64,000 nucleotides of DNA from Fratercula arctica (taxonomy: Eukaryota > Chordata > Aves > Charadriiformes > Alcidae): assembly GCA_947846985.1 (NCBI GenBank), contig CANTUZ010000025.1, positions 13,638,100-13,702,099 of the forward strand, written 5' to 3'. Each line of letters begins with the position of its first letter. Position 1 is the first letter of the stretch. The position numbers were made by a program, and so were the translations under genes. Shown here piece by piece: positions 39,001 to 54,000 of the stretch. The notes beneath the pieces are model-generated. The model ran no database searches and had not been told where the DNA came from. It was given only the letters and a program-made list of their open reading frames with translations.

Positions 39001-42000
39001 AAAGCATGGAGATTTCTGCAGGGTATTATAGCAAGCTGACATAACTTGACATAAAAAAAAAAAAAAAATAGTAACTTACCCTAATGTTAAAATTTCTTAT
39101 TTCTACACCAAATGTAAATCTAAGACACTGTTCTCTTCCCTCTCACTTGGTTACATCTCTCTGAATGCATATAACTGTCCCCTGGCTTGCGCTTTTCTTT
39201 CTTGCAATAGCACCCTTTAAACCATTTACCTGAACCTCATATCCTGCCAAAAAGTCGGTAAGAACACCAAAATACTGTTTTGCGGTGTTTTTTTTTTAGT
39301 TGTTGCTTGTTGGGGGAGTTTTTTTTGGGTTTTGTTTGGGTTTTTTTGTTGTTACTTACTTGAAGGCATAGATTCACTTTCACTGTTATGCCTAGAACTG
39401 GTGGACTCAGAGTTCAAGCTAAGAGTACTAGGTACAGAAGAAAGTTCATTGCAGAGCTGCTCCATGTCATCAGGGACCACTGGCCAAGGCTGTCTACGAT
39501 TGTGTCTCACTGCATCCCAGTTATGATGCTTCAAAATGTCACATCCTTGTTTAGTTTTTGCTATTAGACCAAGTGCGTAGACACAGGTTCTGTATTTAAT
39601 GTATATATAGAAAAAAGAGCAACAATAATAGCATCTAATTTAACTAAACATTTCTCTTTTGAAAGGAAACAGTTTCAAAACAATTCAGCAGAAACTTCAC
39701 AAAATTGCCAAATAGCTTTTTGTTCCTGATTTTTATTTGTAAATCAATGGAAGCTTAAGAGATGTACTAAAATACCTGAGAACAATACACTATTAAAAAA
39801 TAAATAAAAATTATTACAAGAGCCTGATACATAAAGTATAAAAGTACCTTTTTTTAAAAGGACAAACATTAGTGCAGCAGCAGTATTTGGCAAAAGACCA
39901 TCTATCTATGCTTTCTTTTAACGAATCAAAATGATACTGAATAAAAATTATAGAATAATAAATTGATTCTAACAGAGATACAAGTAGCAAATATTTTAAT
40001 TATTTTTTAAAAACCAAAAAAAGTAGTATGTATCTTTTTTCATAGGATTAATTTGCTTACTGCATGTTCTTTTAGACTTCCTATACAATTCTGAGATCGT
40101 TTAGGACTGAGATGGAAATCAATTATTAAAGATCATTGATCGAAGTGGCAAAACTATATTCACATAAATTAGGTAAGGCTATTTGAAAACCTACTGGAAC
40201 TACCATCTGTGCATAAATCAGATACACATACCCTCTAATGGAGAGAACCTCACAATGTTGTGCAAGTGCCATTATATCGGGAATTACATTCTCCTCTTGA
40301 AGCAAGTTAAGACCCCAATTTGATGATCCAATATTTCCCTGAAATAAAACAATTTGTCAAATAAGTTTTGATTTTGATGTGATCTGCAGCACTATCAGTG
40401 TAAAGCTTTTGACGTTTTTTTTTTGTTGGTGGTACAGTTTCAAGCCATATCTTCTCAAAGCAATTAGAGATTTGAGCACCCTTTTTGGCATTTCCTAGAC
40501 ATGCAAATCCAAAAAAGGATTTGGAACACTATGTATAATACCTAAAACTGGTCACAGTTAACTACTAAATATTCCTCATTTTACCAATTCTACTACAGCC
40601 AGCAGTATGATCTTGAATTAGTCATTTTACATTCTTCTTAAACAGGCATTTTATTACATACCTACAATATCTTCCAGTAATAGTCACCTTAGTCAAATGT
40701 TCCAAAATAAATTTGGGGAATACAAGAAAGAGGCACACAAGCAGTCGAGGTGGCAAAGCAACTTTAGAAGTGTAGCTTGGATAGGCACAGACACTAGGTT
40801 TTCCCCATGTTATCCCAAGTACTAGGGATGTCATGACCATATGTATTCACATGCATCAACAGTGGAAACCAACTTTCTTCCAGAAAAACTGAATTTTGGA
40901 ACACCACAGTAAATGTATTAAAAATATACCACAGCAAGTGGTAACCACTGGCTCCATAGTAATACTGTTGCTACAGGTGGCAATCTGCTCTTTTTATTTG
41001 GTTTAAAACAACACACACACACACACCCCCTCCCAAAAAAAACCCCACAAAAAAAAAAAGACAAAGAGACTATTAAAAGACTCAGAACAAAACAGGTGCA
41101 GTGAACAATTTTCACCTGAAAGTCCAGTTAAGGTACTTTCCACTAACATGGAAAGTCACACATATTTTATGACAAAACCCCTAAATAATGATTTTAAGGG
41201 ATTTTGCTTAGTTATTTCAGAAGAGTCATAATAGAACTCAAACAGCTGCAAAAAGATTGTAAATCTATTACTAACCAAGGCCCAAAGGGCTGCTTTCAGC
41301 TGCTTAATTCCTTCCCACTTATCCAGCATTGGGGAATGAACAGTGTAACTTAGATCTGTAACAATATTCTGAAGGAGAAAAACAGAAGAAAAAAATATTC
41401 AGTTGAAAATTAAAAGGAGGAGATGTCAATAAAACAGGTTCTCTTGCAGTTTTAATAAAGGTAAAGTCTAATTTAAAGTATGCACCCTAAAATAAAACAG
41501 TGGTAGTTCTAGCATAATAACCATAAATTAACAGCAATGGTAATGTAGGTAGAAAATTTTAACATTACCACTGACTGCATCAGGTTAACTCAGATTCTAT
41601 AACGATAACACAGTCAGATTAAAACGCTACAATATATAAGATTTCTCTTGAACTTTTTGACTATTATATGCAATTCATTACATCATCTTGCAAACGCACA
41701 TAAAAAGTCAATTTATTTAAACAAATATGAATTATCTTAGGGTTTTCTTAGTTCTTCAGGATATCAGAAAGATTTTATTCCCTCATCTCCACATTTTCGT
41801 ATGCATAAAAGGACAGGCACAGTTTTACTTGTCAATATATGATTCACTCACACACAGACTGAAAAGTTATTTCTATTGGCGAGTTGCTTTCCATTCTAAG
41901 TTTTTGATAGTCATTTTAAGAAAAACGTTGCAAGGTATTTCTCTGATATTTCAGTGGTCAGGAATGAATTTTACATGAGACTAGATGGCAAAGACTGTCT

Positions 42001-45000
42001 TCACAACTTTTTGGCCTCATGTAATTTGAGACTTTCACACTATATTTATTTTGCAATGACTGTTTAAATGCCATTTCTTTTAAAACATGTTTTAAAAGGT
42101 TTACAATACTCTTTAAAAATATTTTTAATTATAAACAGTTATTATCCTCACCTGAGACTCTAATAAATGGCAGCCTGTTTTATGGTGTACCAGTTGGCCA
42201 TAAAGGTGAACTGGCAGGTAGACATGTGGTCGCTGTAATCTGGCAGAAAAAGAAATAAATTTTTCCCAGCAATTCTGAAATTTTCTTTTAAAATACATTG
42301 CAGTGTAATGCAATGAGTTACTCTTGAGTTTTTTCAAATGAAGAGGATTCTTTTGGAGAGTTTACCTTTGGTTGCTCCGACGAACGTAGTTATCACCATC
42401 AACAGGTTTGCGATAAGTTGTAAGTGCTTCATTAAGTTGTTCTTCAATCAGTTCAACATACTTTAAGTTATATTCCTAAAAGATGACAAAGGTTGACAAA
42501 ATACGTTTAGGTGGTTAATGTTTTTATAGTATGGTACTTTATAAGGAAGAAACAATTGAAGTACTCCTTAAGGAAGGCTGAATTTCTTTATGATTTGAAG
42601 GTGAGGCTCATCAAAATTACTGCACTTCATACATACAATGAGTTTGCAGAGAGTTGACAACCGATTCCATAATTATTTCAGTGAATTTGTTAAAAAAGGA
42701 AAGAAGGAAATACTTCACATCTGATTAACACAAATAATCTCAGACCACCACGCATTTCAGTATTCCTAGAGAAGTGACAGCTTATAAATTAGTAAAAAAA
42801 AAAGGCCTAAAAGCCAACAGGAATGAGACCAAGCACTTATAATCAATGATAAAAACAAAATAACGTATGAAGAGTTTTATTCTAGTCATGACAATGACAC
42901 ATTTTTCTTAATAGGTCTTGTGTTCCTATTTACTTCCTAACAGCATAAGCTAATTCTATCTTCATGAGATCTAGATTTAACTTTAATTATCAGCAACAAA
43001 GACCAATTGTTCTCAGGGTACCCAGCCCCCTGAGCTGGAAGACAGAGACACGGAGCAGAATGAAGCCCCAGTAGTCCAAGGGGAAATGGTTAGCAACCCA
43101 CTACACTATACAAACACACACAAGTCTATGGGGCCAGATGGGATCCACCCAAGGGTACTGAGGGAGCTGGCAGAAGTGCTCACCAAGCCACTTTCCATCA
43201 TTTACCAGCAGTCCTGGCAAACCGGGGAGGTCCCAATTGACTGGAGGCTAGCAAATGTGATGCCCATCCACAAAAAGGGCCGGAAGGATGATCTGGGGAA
43301 CTACAGGCCTGTCAGTCTGGCCTCGGTGCCTGGGAAGGTCATGGAACAGATCATCCTGAGTGCCATTATGCGGCACATGCAGGACAACCAGGTGATCAGG
43401 CCCAGTCAGCATGGGTTCATGAAAGGCAGGGCCTGCTTGACTAACCTTATCTCCTTCTATGACAAGGTGACCCGCTTGGTGGGTGAGGGAAAGGCTGTGG
43501 ATGTTGTTTACCTGGACTTTAGTAAAGCCTTTGATACAGTTTCCCACAGCATCCTCCTGGAGAAACTGGCTGCTCATGGCACGGACGGGAGTACTCTTCA
43601 CTGAATAGAAAACTGTCTGGATGACCAAGGCCAAGGAGTTGTGGTGAATGAAGTTAAATCCAGGTGGTGGCCAGTCACAAGTGATGTTCCCCAGGGCTCA
43701 GTATTGGGGCCGGTTCTCTTTAATATCTTTATCAATGATCTGGACGAGGGGATCGAGTGCATCCTCAGGAAGTTTGCTGATGACACCAAGTTGGGTGGGA
43801 GTGTTGATCTGCTTGAAGGTAGGAAAGCTCTACAGAGGGATCTGGACAGGCTGGATCAATGGGCCAAGGCTAATTGTCCTGCACTTGGGTGCATGCAACG
43901 CTACCGGCTTGGGGAAGAGTGGCTGGAAAACTGCCCAGTGTAAAAGGACCTGGGGTGCTGGTGGATGGCCAGCTTAACATGAGCCAGCAGTGTGCCCAGG
44001 TGGTCAAGAAGGCAATAGCATCCTGGCTTGTATCAGGAATAGTGTGGCCAGCAGGACTAGGGAAATGATTGTTCCCCTGTACTTGGCACTGGTGAGACTG
44101 CACCTTGAATACTGTGTTCAGTTTTGAGCCCCTCACTACAGGAAAGACATTGAGGTGCTGGAGTGTGTCCAAAAAAGAGCAACAAACCTGGTGAAGGGTC
44201 TAGAGAACAAGTCTTATGAGGAGCGGCTGATGGAACTGGGGTTGTTTAACCTAGAGAAAAGGAGGCTGAGGGGAGACATTATCGCTCTCTACAACTACCT
44301 CATTTTAATGAGGTTGTAGCAAGGTGGGGGTCGGTCTCTTCTCTAATAACAAGTGATAGGATGAGAGGAAATGGCCTCAAGTTGTGCTAGGGGAGGTTTA
44401 GATTGGATATTAGGAAAAACATCTTCACCAAAAGGGTTGTCAAGCATTGGAACAGGCTGCCCAGGGAAATGGTTGAGTCACCATCCCTGGAGGTAATTAA
44501 AAGATGTGTTGACGTGGCACTTAGGGACATGGTTTAGTGGTGGATTTGTTAGTGTTAGGTTAATGGTTGGGACTTGATGATCTTAAAGGTCTTTTCCAAC
44601 CTAAATGATTCTATGATTCTATAACCAGAGTTGACAAACATCTTGAAAAGTAGTATTCCTTTCCACACTTCTATAGATAAGACCTTACACAACAACCTAT
44701 TGTGAAAAGTCAGTAAGTCACTACACTCCTGAAATATTTGCTGGAATATCAAAATTATATAAAAGGCCTGAGTAAATCAAAAGCACGCATATACAGAGGA
44801 GTTATGGAACTGTAAGTCCCTGTTAACCTTTTTCAGCAAAATCATAAGCCACTGAGGCAAAAAATGTATTGGCATTAGCAATACAGATATATGAATGTAC
44901 AATATTTTTAATAATCTTTGACCTTCTAAACCTGCATATTCACACCCTTCCTCCTCCTAATTTCAAGGAAATGCATACATTTTATTCTTGGTATTACCTT

Positions 45001-48000
45001 TTGCCACTTTTCCATTTGTTTTCTTACATAACCTCTTTCATTTAGATATGAAAACCCCTTTGGAATGGACAGAAATCTGTAAAGTAAGATAAGACAGTCA
45101 GTATTCCACTTAAATCACATGATTTGAATAAAAACAAACACATTGTTTCTGCAGTATAAAGTCAAACATTATATTCAACATTTACCTTAGGAGTAGAAGC
45201 AAACCTTTGTCTCCAAGGTGAGAAAGAGCTGGTTTCATTTGGATAAGAGCATGAAGATTGGCCTAAAACAATTAAAAACACATAAAGAATATCCGAGCAC
45301 TATATAATTCTGAGAACTACAACAATTACAACAGTCTGCCAGCAATGAGGCAGCAAGTTTTTCCACAAAAGGAAGTATCAAACAGCACTAACCTCATCCT
45401 AACATTATCCACTTTAAGTCCCTTCTATCATTAACATATATCCCCTTTACAAAAACTATAATGACCAAAATAGCTGAATTAGTCTGAATTCATATTTAAA
45501 AGTAAGCATAATCCAGAAGTCTACATTTTCTTGTCATTAATATTGCAGTATTTTCAGCAAGGGGTCTATAAACTATTATGAAGTCTATCAATGACAATCA
45601 AGAAAGGAAATAATCACTAGCTTCTTGCATACTTTTACTTTGCTACTGGGGGAGGGGTTGGGGAACAGCTTACAGAGTAGCATACCAAAAATAAGTTGAA
45701 AAGGGGAAGGATGCTCACCTTGTCTTCACATGCCTCATCTAGAATATCAAGTGCCTCAGAAGAAATAGTTTTATTTTTATCATGTAACTGGGTCACCAGT
45801 AACTCAATTCCCCAGTTGCTGAAGAACTCTACATTTGCTCTCAGTAATACTCGTAAGTGTTTTGTTGCATACAACCTGCAGCTCTGCAAAAGTAAGGAAA
45901 ATATTTTTTTGAATGGAAGAAAAATAGCTAGTGTAGTTAATGATTTATCACTTTTAAAAATACATTTCAATTACCATACTTTATAGCAAATAACTGCATT
46001 GCACATCTTAATGCATTAAAACTACAGTCTACTTAAGAGCTAGTTCTATCTTATCAAATGGGAAATTTGAATCTGAGATCACAAGTAATCTGGTCACTGC
46101 AAGTCTCCTTGGAAAGCCCTTATTAATCATTCATTGTGATGGCACCACACAAATTCATCAGGATACGCAGGAGAAATACCTTGTAAATAACCAGTGCATT
46201 TGCATGTATTTTCATGTATGTAATGTTTTGGAAAATACTTTAAGAAGCAAATCTTAGAACCTCTGGGGAATTTATTTTAATAAATTTTAAATTGTTTCCC
46301 AAAAGTACCTGATCTTCAAAGCTTCTCAGAAAACCATCTAAATATAAAAATATTATTCTCTGTAATAAGACAGTTTCCCAACACTTAGTTTACTACTATG
46401 AATTTCTCTAAGTGACAGCAGAATGAAGTACCTTGTCAGTTCCTGTATTGCTGTTCAAAACTTGCTGAATAAACAGCATAAACTGATTAACATAATTTTT
46501 ATTAGAAAAATTACATGCAAAATAGAAGCAAACAGGCTTAATCTACAAGAATTTGTTCTAGAGTAAGTATAGAACAACCCTGACAATGTATACTCACTGG
46601 GAAAGGTGTTATCTTTACTTACTTAGACAAGCATAGTTATAAAAGACAAAATCAGGTGCCCAAATCTTTCTTCAGGTCTTCAGTCCTTATACCTTTATGG
46701 CTATTATAGCTATAACCAAGTAAATTTTCTATATGTTAAAATATAAATTATATCTGTGTTGGGATGCATGTGAATATCTTTACTCTAAGACATAGATGAA
46801 TTGGTCCAGGTTGGACAGCACTACCTAGGTTAACAATATCTTCTGGATTTTTTCTTTTCCTCCAGAAATACTTGGCAAGCAGGACTTGAAAGAAAATGGG
46901 AGTAGGAAACGTGAATGTGCACAGTTTATTTCATAAACCTTGTCTCATTATTTCAACTTCAAGTATCATGCACATTTCTATTTATTCAATATACAGAGTC
47001 TTATTTTTTGGAAGGCAGGAATGACATAACACAAGTACCAAGAATGACTGCAGCAACAGTGATTCGCAACTCTGACTTAGGCTGCACAACCATTTTGAAA
47101 TGGCTTGCATCCCATTTAGCGGTATGCTTTCTATGTGGAATAGATGACTAGCAGCATACTTATTAAAGATGAGAACGAGCTATTATGCCGAAATGATCAC
47201 TTGATCTAGATGTTAAGCCTACAGAATAACACAATAACGTGAAAACAGAATTCAGTGTCATGTAGTTCAAGTGTTAAAATCTGTCTATAAAGAACTTTTG
47301 TTTTCTGTTTGGAGAAGGAAAAGATGAAGCAAAATCCTGGAATGTTTTTACTTTTAACGGGAACCAAAAGGAAAACCAGTGTAGAAGATATGTGAGGAAA
47401 CAGGCATTCCCCTCTTTCTCCCAAGCATCAACTACAAGAAAAGCAGATAAAGCCCTGTACTATATGTCAGAAGGTTCTTACTTTCAATAGGAAAGGTCTT
47501 TGTGACCCATAGAAGTGATGACGCAAGTCAGAGGTCACTACGCTCAGCTGATTACATACAGCTCAGCATAGATGCCAGTAGATATAGGATAAATCTACCT
47601 CTTAGTCACCCATGAAGATAAAAGGTTATGAACTGCAACGCTTGAGGACGCACTGGCTACTCTGCTGTTTCCACCAGAAAGGCACCTGAGGCAGTATTAA
47701 TTTGCTTCAGCATGAATGACCAAAGCACATCTGGAAATAGGTTAAGATGTGCTTCTGCTTCACTGATCTGCAAAAGATATTGCTCTGTAAATGTTTTTGT
47801 TGTATATAGTCACCCCAAAAAAGCTACTCTCCCCTTCTAACACTAAGCTGACTACAGAAATGACTTTTCCTTGTTCTGAGACACTCATTAGCAAATGGCT
47901 AAACAAACCTGCTTCACAGCTCTGGGTAGCTGTAAAAGGTGTATGAGGCTATAGCCTCATTTAACTCACAAAAAAGAGCATCTTCAGCTCTTGAAATAAA

Positions 48001-51000
48001 CAGATAGTAAAAATAAGATATTTCATTAAAAAACATCTTAGGGAATTAAAATTTCTGAAGGGAAGAAGCCTTACTGGAGATGGTCTTTCTCCCTTACAAA
48101 ACACAGCTTTTTAGAAATTGAGCCCAGTTCCATGCATTTTTATTGCTTTTAAACATAATTTAGAAGCCAGAGGCAGCATATGGAATAAAAAAAAAAATTT
48201 TTCACAATTTGTCTTCTGGATTCTGAATTAATACAAACCATTCCATAGCCATTTGCTTACTATACAGGCTCCACTCATCCTACCAGGTCCTCATAAGAAG
48301 TCCTTGTAAAGGGAAGGTGGAAGGGCTTACAAGTGCCTTATTTGAATTGAACTGCATGTTCATTTTTAATCTTAGGATTCACTTGTCCAAGGTGACAGAA
48401 TGTCAGTTCTGGTAATATTAAAAAATATATTCTCCCTATGGGACAGAGCAGAGAGTGGTATAAACTGCGCCAAGTTTCAATTTTTTCCTATCATGCTTGC
48501 TAAACACAAAGGAGTAAATCTTTGTTTGCTGTTGACAATGCTGCTGTTTCAGAATTCCAGACCGTAAACCCCAGAAAATGGCAGATACCTTCCCCTAACA
48601 CCTAAGCAGACATACTTCCAAATTACTCCTCAGTCAGCGGAACTGCCCATACAAATATCTGTCAGTTCAGTATTTCCATATTCTTTCTGGTATCTTATCC
48701 TCTCTGAATTGACAACTATTTCCACCTCAAACAAATATTTTAGTTTCTGGAAGAGACTTGTAGTTTTGCCAATTACAGTAGCTCAAAAATACCACTTATA
48801 CCACTAAGGATACAGTTAATATCAGAATAATAGAAATGTTTTATCCTTTGGATTAGCTTTTTATGCTTTGATCTTCTATTGGCAGCACAAACACCAGAAA
48901 CATTAAACACAAGCATTTTGTCCAAGAGATGATACTGGCAAAATTCTGTACACCAAGCATTGGCAAAGGGTTCTTCAAAAGGTTAGCATTTTGCCTTTTT
49001 GTCAAGTAGTAGTCAATGACATTTTCTCCTCAAAATCTCATCAGTTCAGTTTCCACCATAAGAATGTATGCAGCTGGGCACATGTAAAACAGGAAAAGAA
49101 TTTCTTAAGGAAGTAAATAAATTTTATCCAAGTATGAAAATATTAGCAGTTGATGCAAATGTAGATCCATTTCTGCTGTCTGAGACAGTCCATTCTATTT
49201 GTGCTTTTCTTCTTTTAGACCAAAGATACAAAATATTTCCTTATGAATTCCAAGCAGGTCAACTAATTCAGGAAACAAAATGTTCTGAAGCAGTTTTATC
49301 CATCCCTCAGGGTTCAATACATAACACAAAGGAAGTCAGGCTCTATTTAAGAGGTTCAAACAGTAAATTTTCCTTCTTTTCTAGTATCCTGATAGTAAAA
49401 GATTAATTTACGATTGTGATGAACAAACAAGATTTAATTTTTTGATATTTCTTAAATGTGTTATCATAATTTTTTTTTTTTTTTTTTAAAGAAAATATTG
49501 AAGGTATTCTCATAGTACTGCAGGGTACAAAAATCAGGGTACAGTCTCATCCAGTGCAACACTGAACTCTAAATAGTAGAATTTAAGTCACAACACATCT
49601 CATCTGTGAGCTTTCCTAGAGATCACTGTGGTAAGAGATCTGCTATACCTGACTGCATGCCTAACTGACTACTGACCCATATCAGTGCACATATTTTATA
49701 AGTAAAACTGTAACCTTTCTCATAAGTCAGTGCTAAGCAGTTGAGAAAATGTACCCTAATCATTTCTATTCTTTTACATTTCAAGAGACTTCCAAAAACA
49801 GACAGTTACTTAATCTCTGCTGTTTCCCTAGACGACATTGCAAGATCCATGCATCAATGTGAGACTGGGAAATGAAATCATTAGAACTCACTAGCAATAG
49901 TCTACTAACATAAGCTGAGACCTTAAAACACCACGGATGTAAGAAAGCATCAGTGTTTCTAGAAAGATAGATCTCTATCTTTAAAACTAATTATTTAGGT
50001 TGGAGCTCCAAAATTTGAGTTCTTAAGTTTCTGAGCCTGTATAATGTCTCTTAGCTTTTGCCAAGGAGTTCTCTACCTTGACATCTGTCAAGGTTTGGCA
50101 TTAAATACTCATGGTAATGCCAGAGAGGCCTATTAAAATTCAGATCACGATCTCTAATCCTTTTCACAATCCCAAACAGACCAGAACTGAAATAGGTAAA
50201 CCTGGGGGCTTGTCATGGTTTAACCCCAGATGGCAACTAAGCACCACAAAGTGCTCATTCACTTCTCCCCTGGTGGGATGGGGGTGGGAGAATCAGAAGG
50301 GTAAAAGTGCGAAAACTCATGGGTTGAGATAAAAACAGTTTAATAATTCAAAAGAAAAAAATAAAAAAGTAAGAAAAAAACCAACAAACAACAACAAAGA
50401 GAGAGGAAAATAAACCCAAGAAAAACAAGCAATGCAAAAGAAAATAATTGCTCGCCACCAACTGACCTATGCCCAGCCAGTCCCTGAGCAGTGCTGTGCT
50501 GCTCCCCCCCCCAACCCGCCCCAACCTCCCCCCCAGTTTTCTTGCTGAGCATGACATCACACAGTATGGAATATCATAGAATCATAGAATTACCTAGGTC
50601 AGAAGGGACCTTTCAGATCGAGTCCAACCATCAACCTAACTCTGACAAAAAACATCACTAAACCATATCTCTAAGCACTATGTCTACTCATCTTTTAAAT
50701 ACCTCCAGGGATGGCAACTCAACCACTTCCCTGGGCAGCCTGTTCCAATACTTAATAACCCTTCCAGTGTAAAAATTTTTCCTAATATCCAATCTAAACC
50801 TCCCCTGGTGCAACTTGAGGCCATTTCCTCTTGTCCTATCCGCTGTTACCTGGGAGAAGAGACTGACCCCCACCTCTCTACAACCTCCTTTCAGGTAGTT
50901 GTAGACAGCAATAAGGTCTCCCCTCAGCCTCCTTTTCTCTAGGCTAAACAATCCCAGCTCCCTCAGCCATTCCTCATAAGACTTATTCTCCAGACCCCTC

Positions 51001-54000
51001 ATCAGCTTCGTTGCACTTCTCTGGACCTGTTCCAGCACCTCAGTGTCTTTTTTGTGGTGAGGGGCCCAAAACTGGACACAGTACTCAAGGTGGGGCCTCA
51101 CCAGTGCCAAGTACAGGGGGACGATCACTTCCCTAGTCCTACTCACCATGCTGTTCCTGATACAGTCCAGGATGCTGTCGGCCTTCTTGGCCACCTGGGC
51201 ACACTGCTGGCTCATATTCAGCTGGCAGTCGACCAACACCCCCAGGTCATTTTCTGCCAGGCAGCTCTCCAGCCACTCTTCCCCAAGCTTATAATGCTGC
51301 ATGGGGTTGTTGTGACCCAAATGCAGGACCCGGCACTTGGCCTTGTTGAACCTCATACCATTGGCCTTGTCCCATGGATCCAGCCTGTCCAGATCCCTCT
51401 GTATGGGGAAGAAATGGAAGATCGGCGAGGAGGACTGTAAATACGCTCAAGTGACTCGCACCTGGGGTACTGGAAAACACATATATCACACTAATTGTTG
51501 TCCAGTCTTGGGTGCTTGCAAGAAAAACATTTGCCGCTTGAGAATCCTGGCCTGTTGCTGAAGAAGATCAAAGCACAGTGGGAAAATTATGCCTGTTTGA
51601 ACCCTTTAAATACCAGCAAGAACAGGGAGTCCACACACGCTCTTGCTAACAAGGACTCTCTTGCTTCCAAGGACTCTTCCTAACAAGGACTCACTCTCCG
51701 CGGTGCCTGCATCCCCTGCTTGTGTGCCTCTGCCTGGGTGTTGCTTCGGAGATTCCCTGATCTGTGAGGTATCAAGATTAAACTTGTTCTTTGCCTTTCA
51801 CACATGGTTTTGTGGTTGTTCCTGCATCCTGCCTGCATCAGCTCACACACTCTGCAATGCCTTTCTACCTTCAAGCAGGTCGACACTCCCACCCAACTTG
51901 GTGTCGTCTGCAAGCTTACTGAGGGTGCACTCAATCCCCTCGTCCAGATCATTGATAAAGATATTAAAGAGAACTGGCCCCAATACCGAGCCCTGGGGAA
52001 CACCACTCATGACTGGCCGTCAACTGGATTTAACTCCATTCACCACAACTCTCTGGGCCCAGACATCCAGCAGTTTTTTACCCAGTGAAGAGTACTCCCG
52101 TCCGTGCCATGAGCAGCCAGTTTCTCCAGGAGGATGCTGTGGGAAACTGTATCAAAGGCTTTACTAAAGTCCAGGTAAACAACATCCACAGCCTTTCCCT
52201 CACCCACCAAGCGGGTCACCTTGTCATAGAAGGAGATAAGGTTAGTCAAGCAGGCCCTGCCTTTCATGAACCCATGCTGACTGGGCCTGATCACCTGGTT
52301 GTCCTGCATGTGCCGCATAATGGCACTCAGGATGATCTGTTCCATGACCTTCCCAGGCACCGAGGCCAGACTGACAGGCCTGTAGTTCCCCAGATCATCC
52401 TTCCGGCCCTTTTTGTGGATGGGCGTCACATTTGCTAGCCTCCAGTCAATTGGGACCTCCCCGGTTTGCCAGGACTGCTGGTAAATGATGGAAAGTGGCT
52501 TGGTGAGCACTTCTGCCAGCTCCCTCAGTACCCTTGGGTGGATCCCATCTGGCCCCACAGACTTGCGTATGTGCAGGTGTTGGAGCAGGTCCCTCAACAT
52601 CTCCCTTTGGTAGGTTGGGGTCAGCTGTCATGGCTGTGTCCCCTGCCAACTTTTTGTGCACTCCCAACCTACTCTCTGGCAGGGCGGTATGAGAAGCAGA
52701 AAAGGCCTTGACTCTGTGTAAGCACTGCTCGGCAATAACTAAAACATCTCTGTATTATCAACGCTGTTTCCACCACAAATCCAAAACATAGCCCCATACA
52801 AGCTACTATGAAGAAATTTAACTCTAACCCAGCCAAGACCAGTACAGGGCTCTACAAGCTTTCTTAATTTCTAAGGTGATGGAGAGCGACATCTATCCTA
52901 CTTGCATCCAAAGTACAAGAAGTGTTTACTACCCATTGTTCATTTAGCTGAACTACAAATAGGTGGAAATTGTATTTTAGTCATCATCACTAATGGCAGC
53001 AGTAGCTCTCAAATGCTTTCTGTCTTTGTATATGCTTGGGACAGTATGTTCAGACAGTATCTGCACCCCACCTCAAGCCAGTCTGCTTACAGCTAGTGAT
53101 ACCTGTATCGGAGCGGAATATATTCTGTTCTGTTTCTCTCCCCCCCCCCATTTAAAAGGTAGGTCTTTATAGAACATTTGGAAGAAGATCAACCTGTTCC
53201 TTCTGGTGTAAGTACTGGATGCTTGAAAATGTTTGGAAGAATCTCTCTCAAAACAGAATTTAAGTCCTCATATCTTAGATATCAGTATCAATAAATCTTT
53301 CCCAAAATCTAAATCACAAACACTAATTCATAATAAAATGCCTAAAATTATCTGTAGAACTGTATACCTCATTGAGGAGACCGTGACAGCATGCCTAGAC
53401 TTTTTTCTAATTGTTAACTAGCTGCATTTGGAAGAAACTAAAATGATGGAGTGCTCTTCTCCCTTGTACAGCCTTTTTTTATGAAGGAAAAATAGCCGGG
53501 AGGTGGTGAGGGAGCCAGTATCCATTGACACGAAATCTCAATAGAAACAGCTAAATGAAGTTCCACTGTTTAAACTGCTTTTAACCGGCAGTCATCTAAA
53601 CAGGAGCTTAGAAGTCTAAGAGAGACACAGGCATGTGTCCTCACAACATATGAATTTCTATTTCCTTGCTCAGAACCCCCTTGTTCCAGGAGCTACAGCT
53701 TCTACTCAGTTCCACCACAGTAATCTCAATCGTTATCGAAACGTATCTATCACTGGAAGGTTAACCTGCTTATTACTTCTAGAAATACACATTTCTGTTT
53801 GTGAAAACAATGCCTTCACCATCGATTTAGGATGCCCACTGACCTAGACAATAATGGTATATTTGGTTTATGCATTTAAAGACTTTAACCCCCTTCATAC
53901 ATGAGAGAAACATCTGTTTGAATGACGTAATTTCTTGACCACAAATACAATACAAGGTGTGAAGTCCACAGCAAATTCAAAAGCTATAGGAGTAGGAGTT

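Larger units (their letters stand above)
50211..52846 (-). mobile_element. Solo LTR split by a CR1, with 5-bp TSD
   Basis: The left end TGTCATGGTTTAACCCC begins at 50211 and the right end AAGACCAGTACA finishes at 52846. The exact direct repeat GGGCT flanks both sides (50206-50210 and 52847-52851). LTR sequence is 50211-50574 and about 52604-52846. It is the reverse complement of the family seen at 19579-21026. A-rich sequence at 50341-50440 is part of the LTR. Confidence 0.9.
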
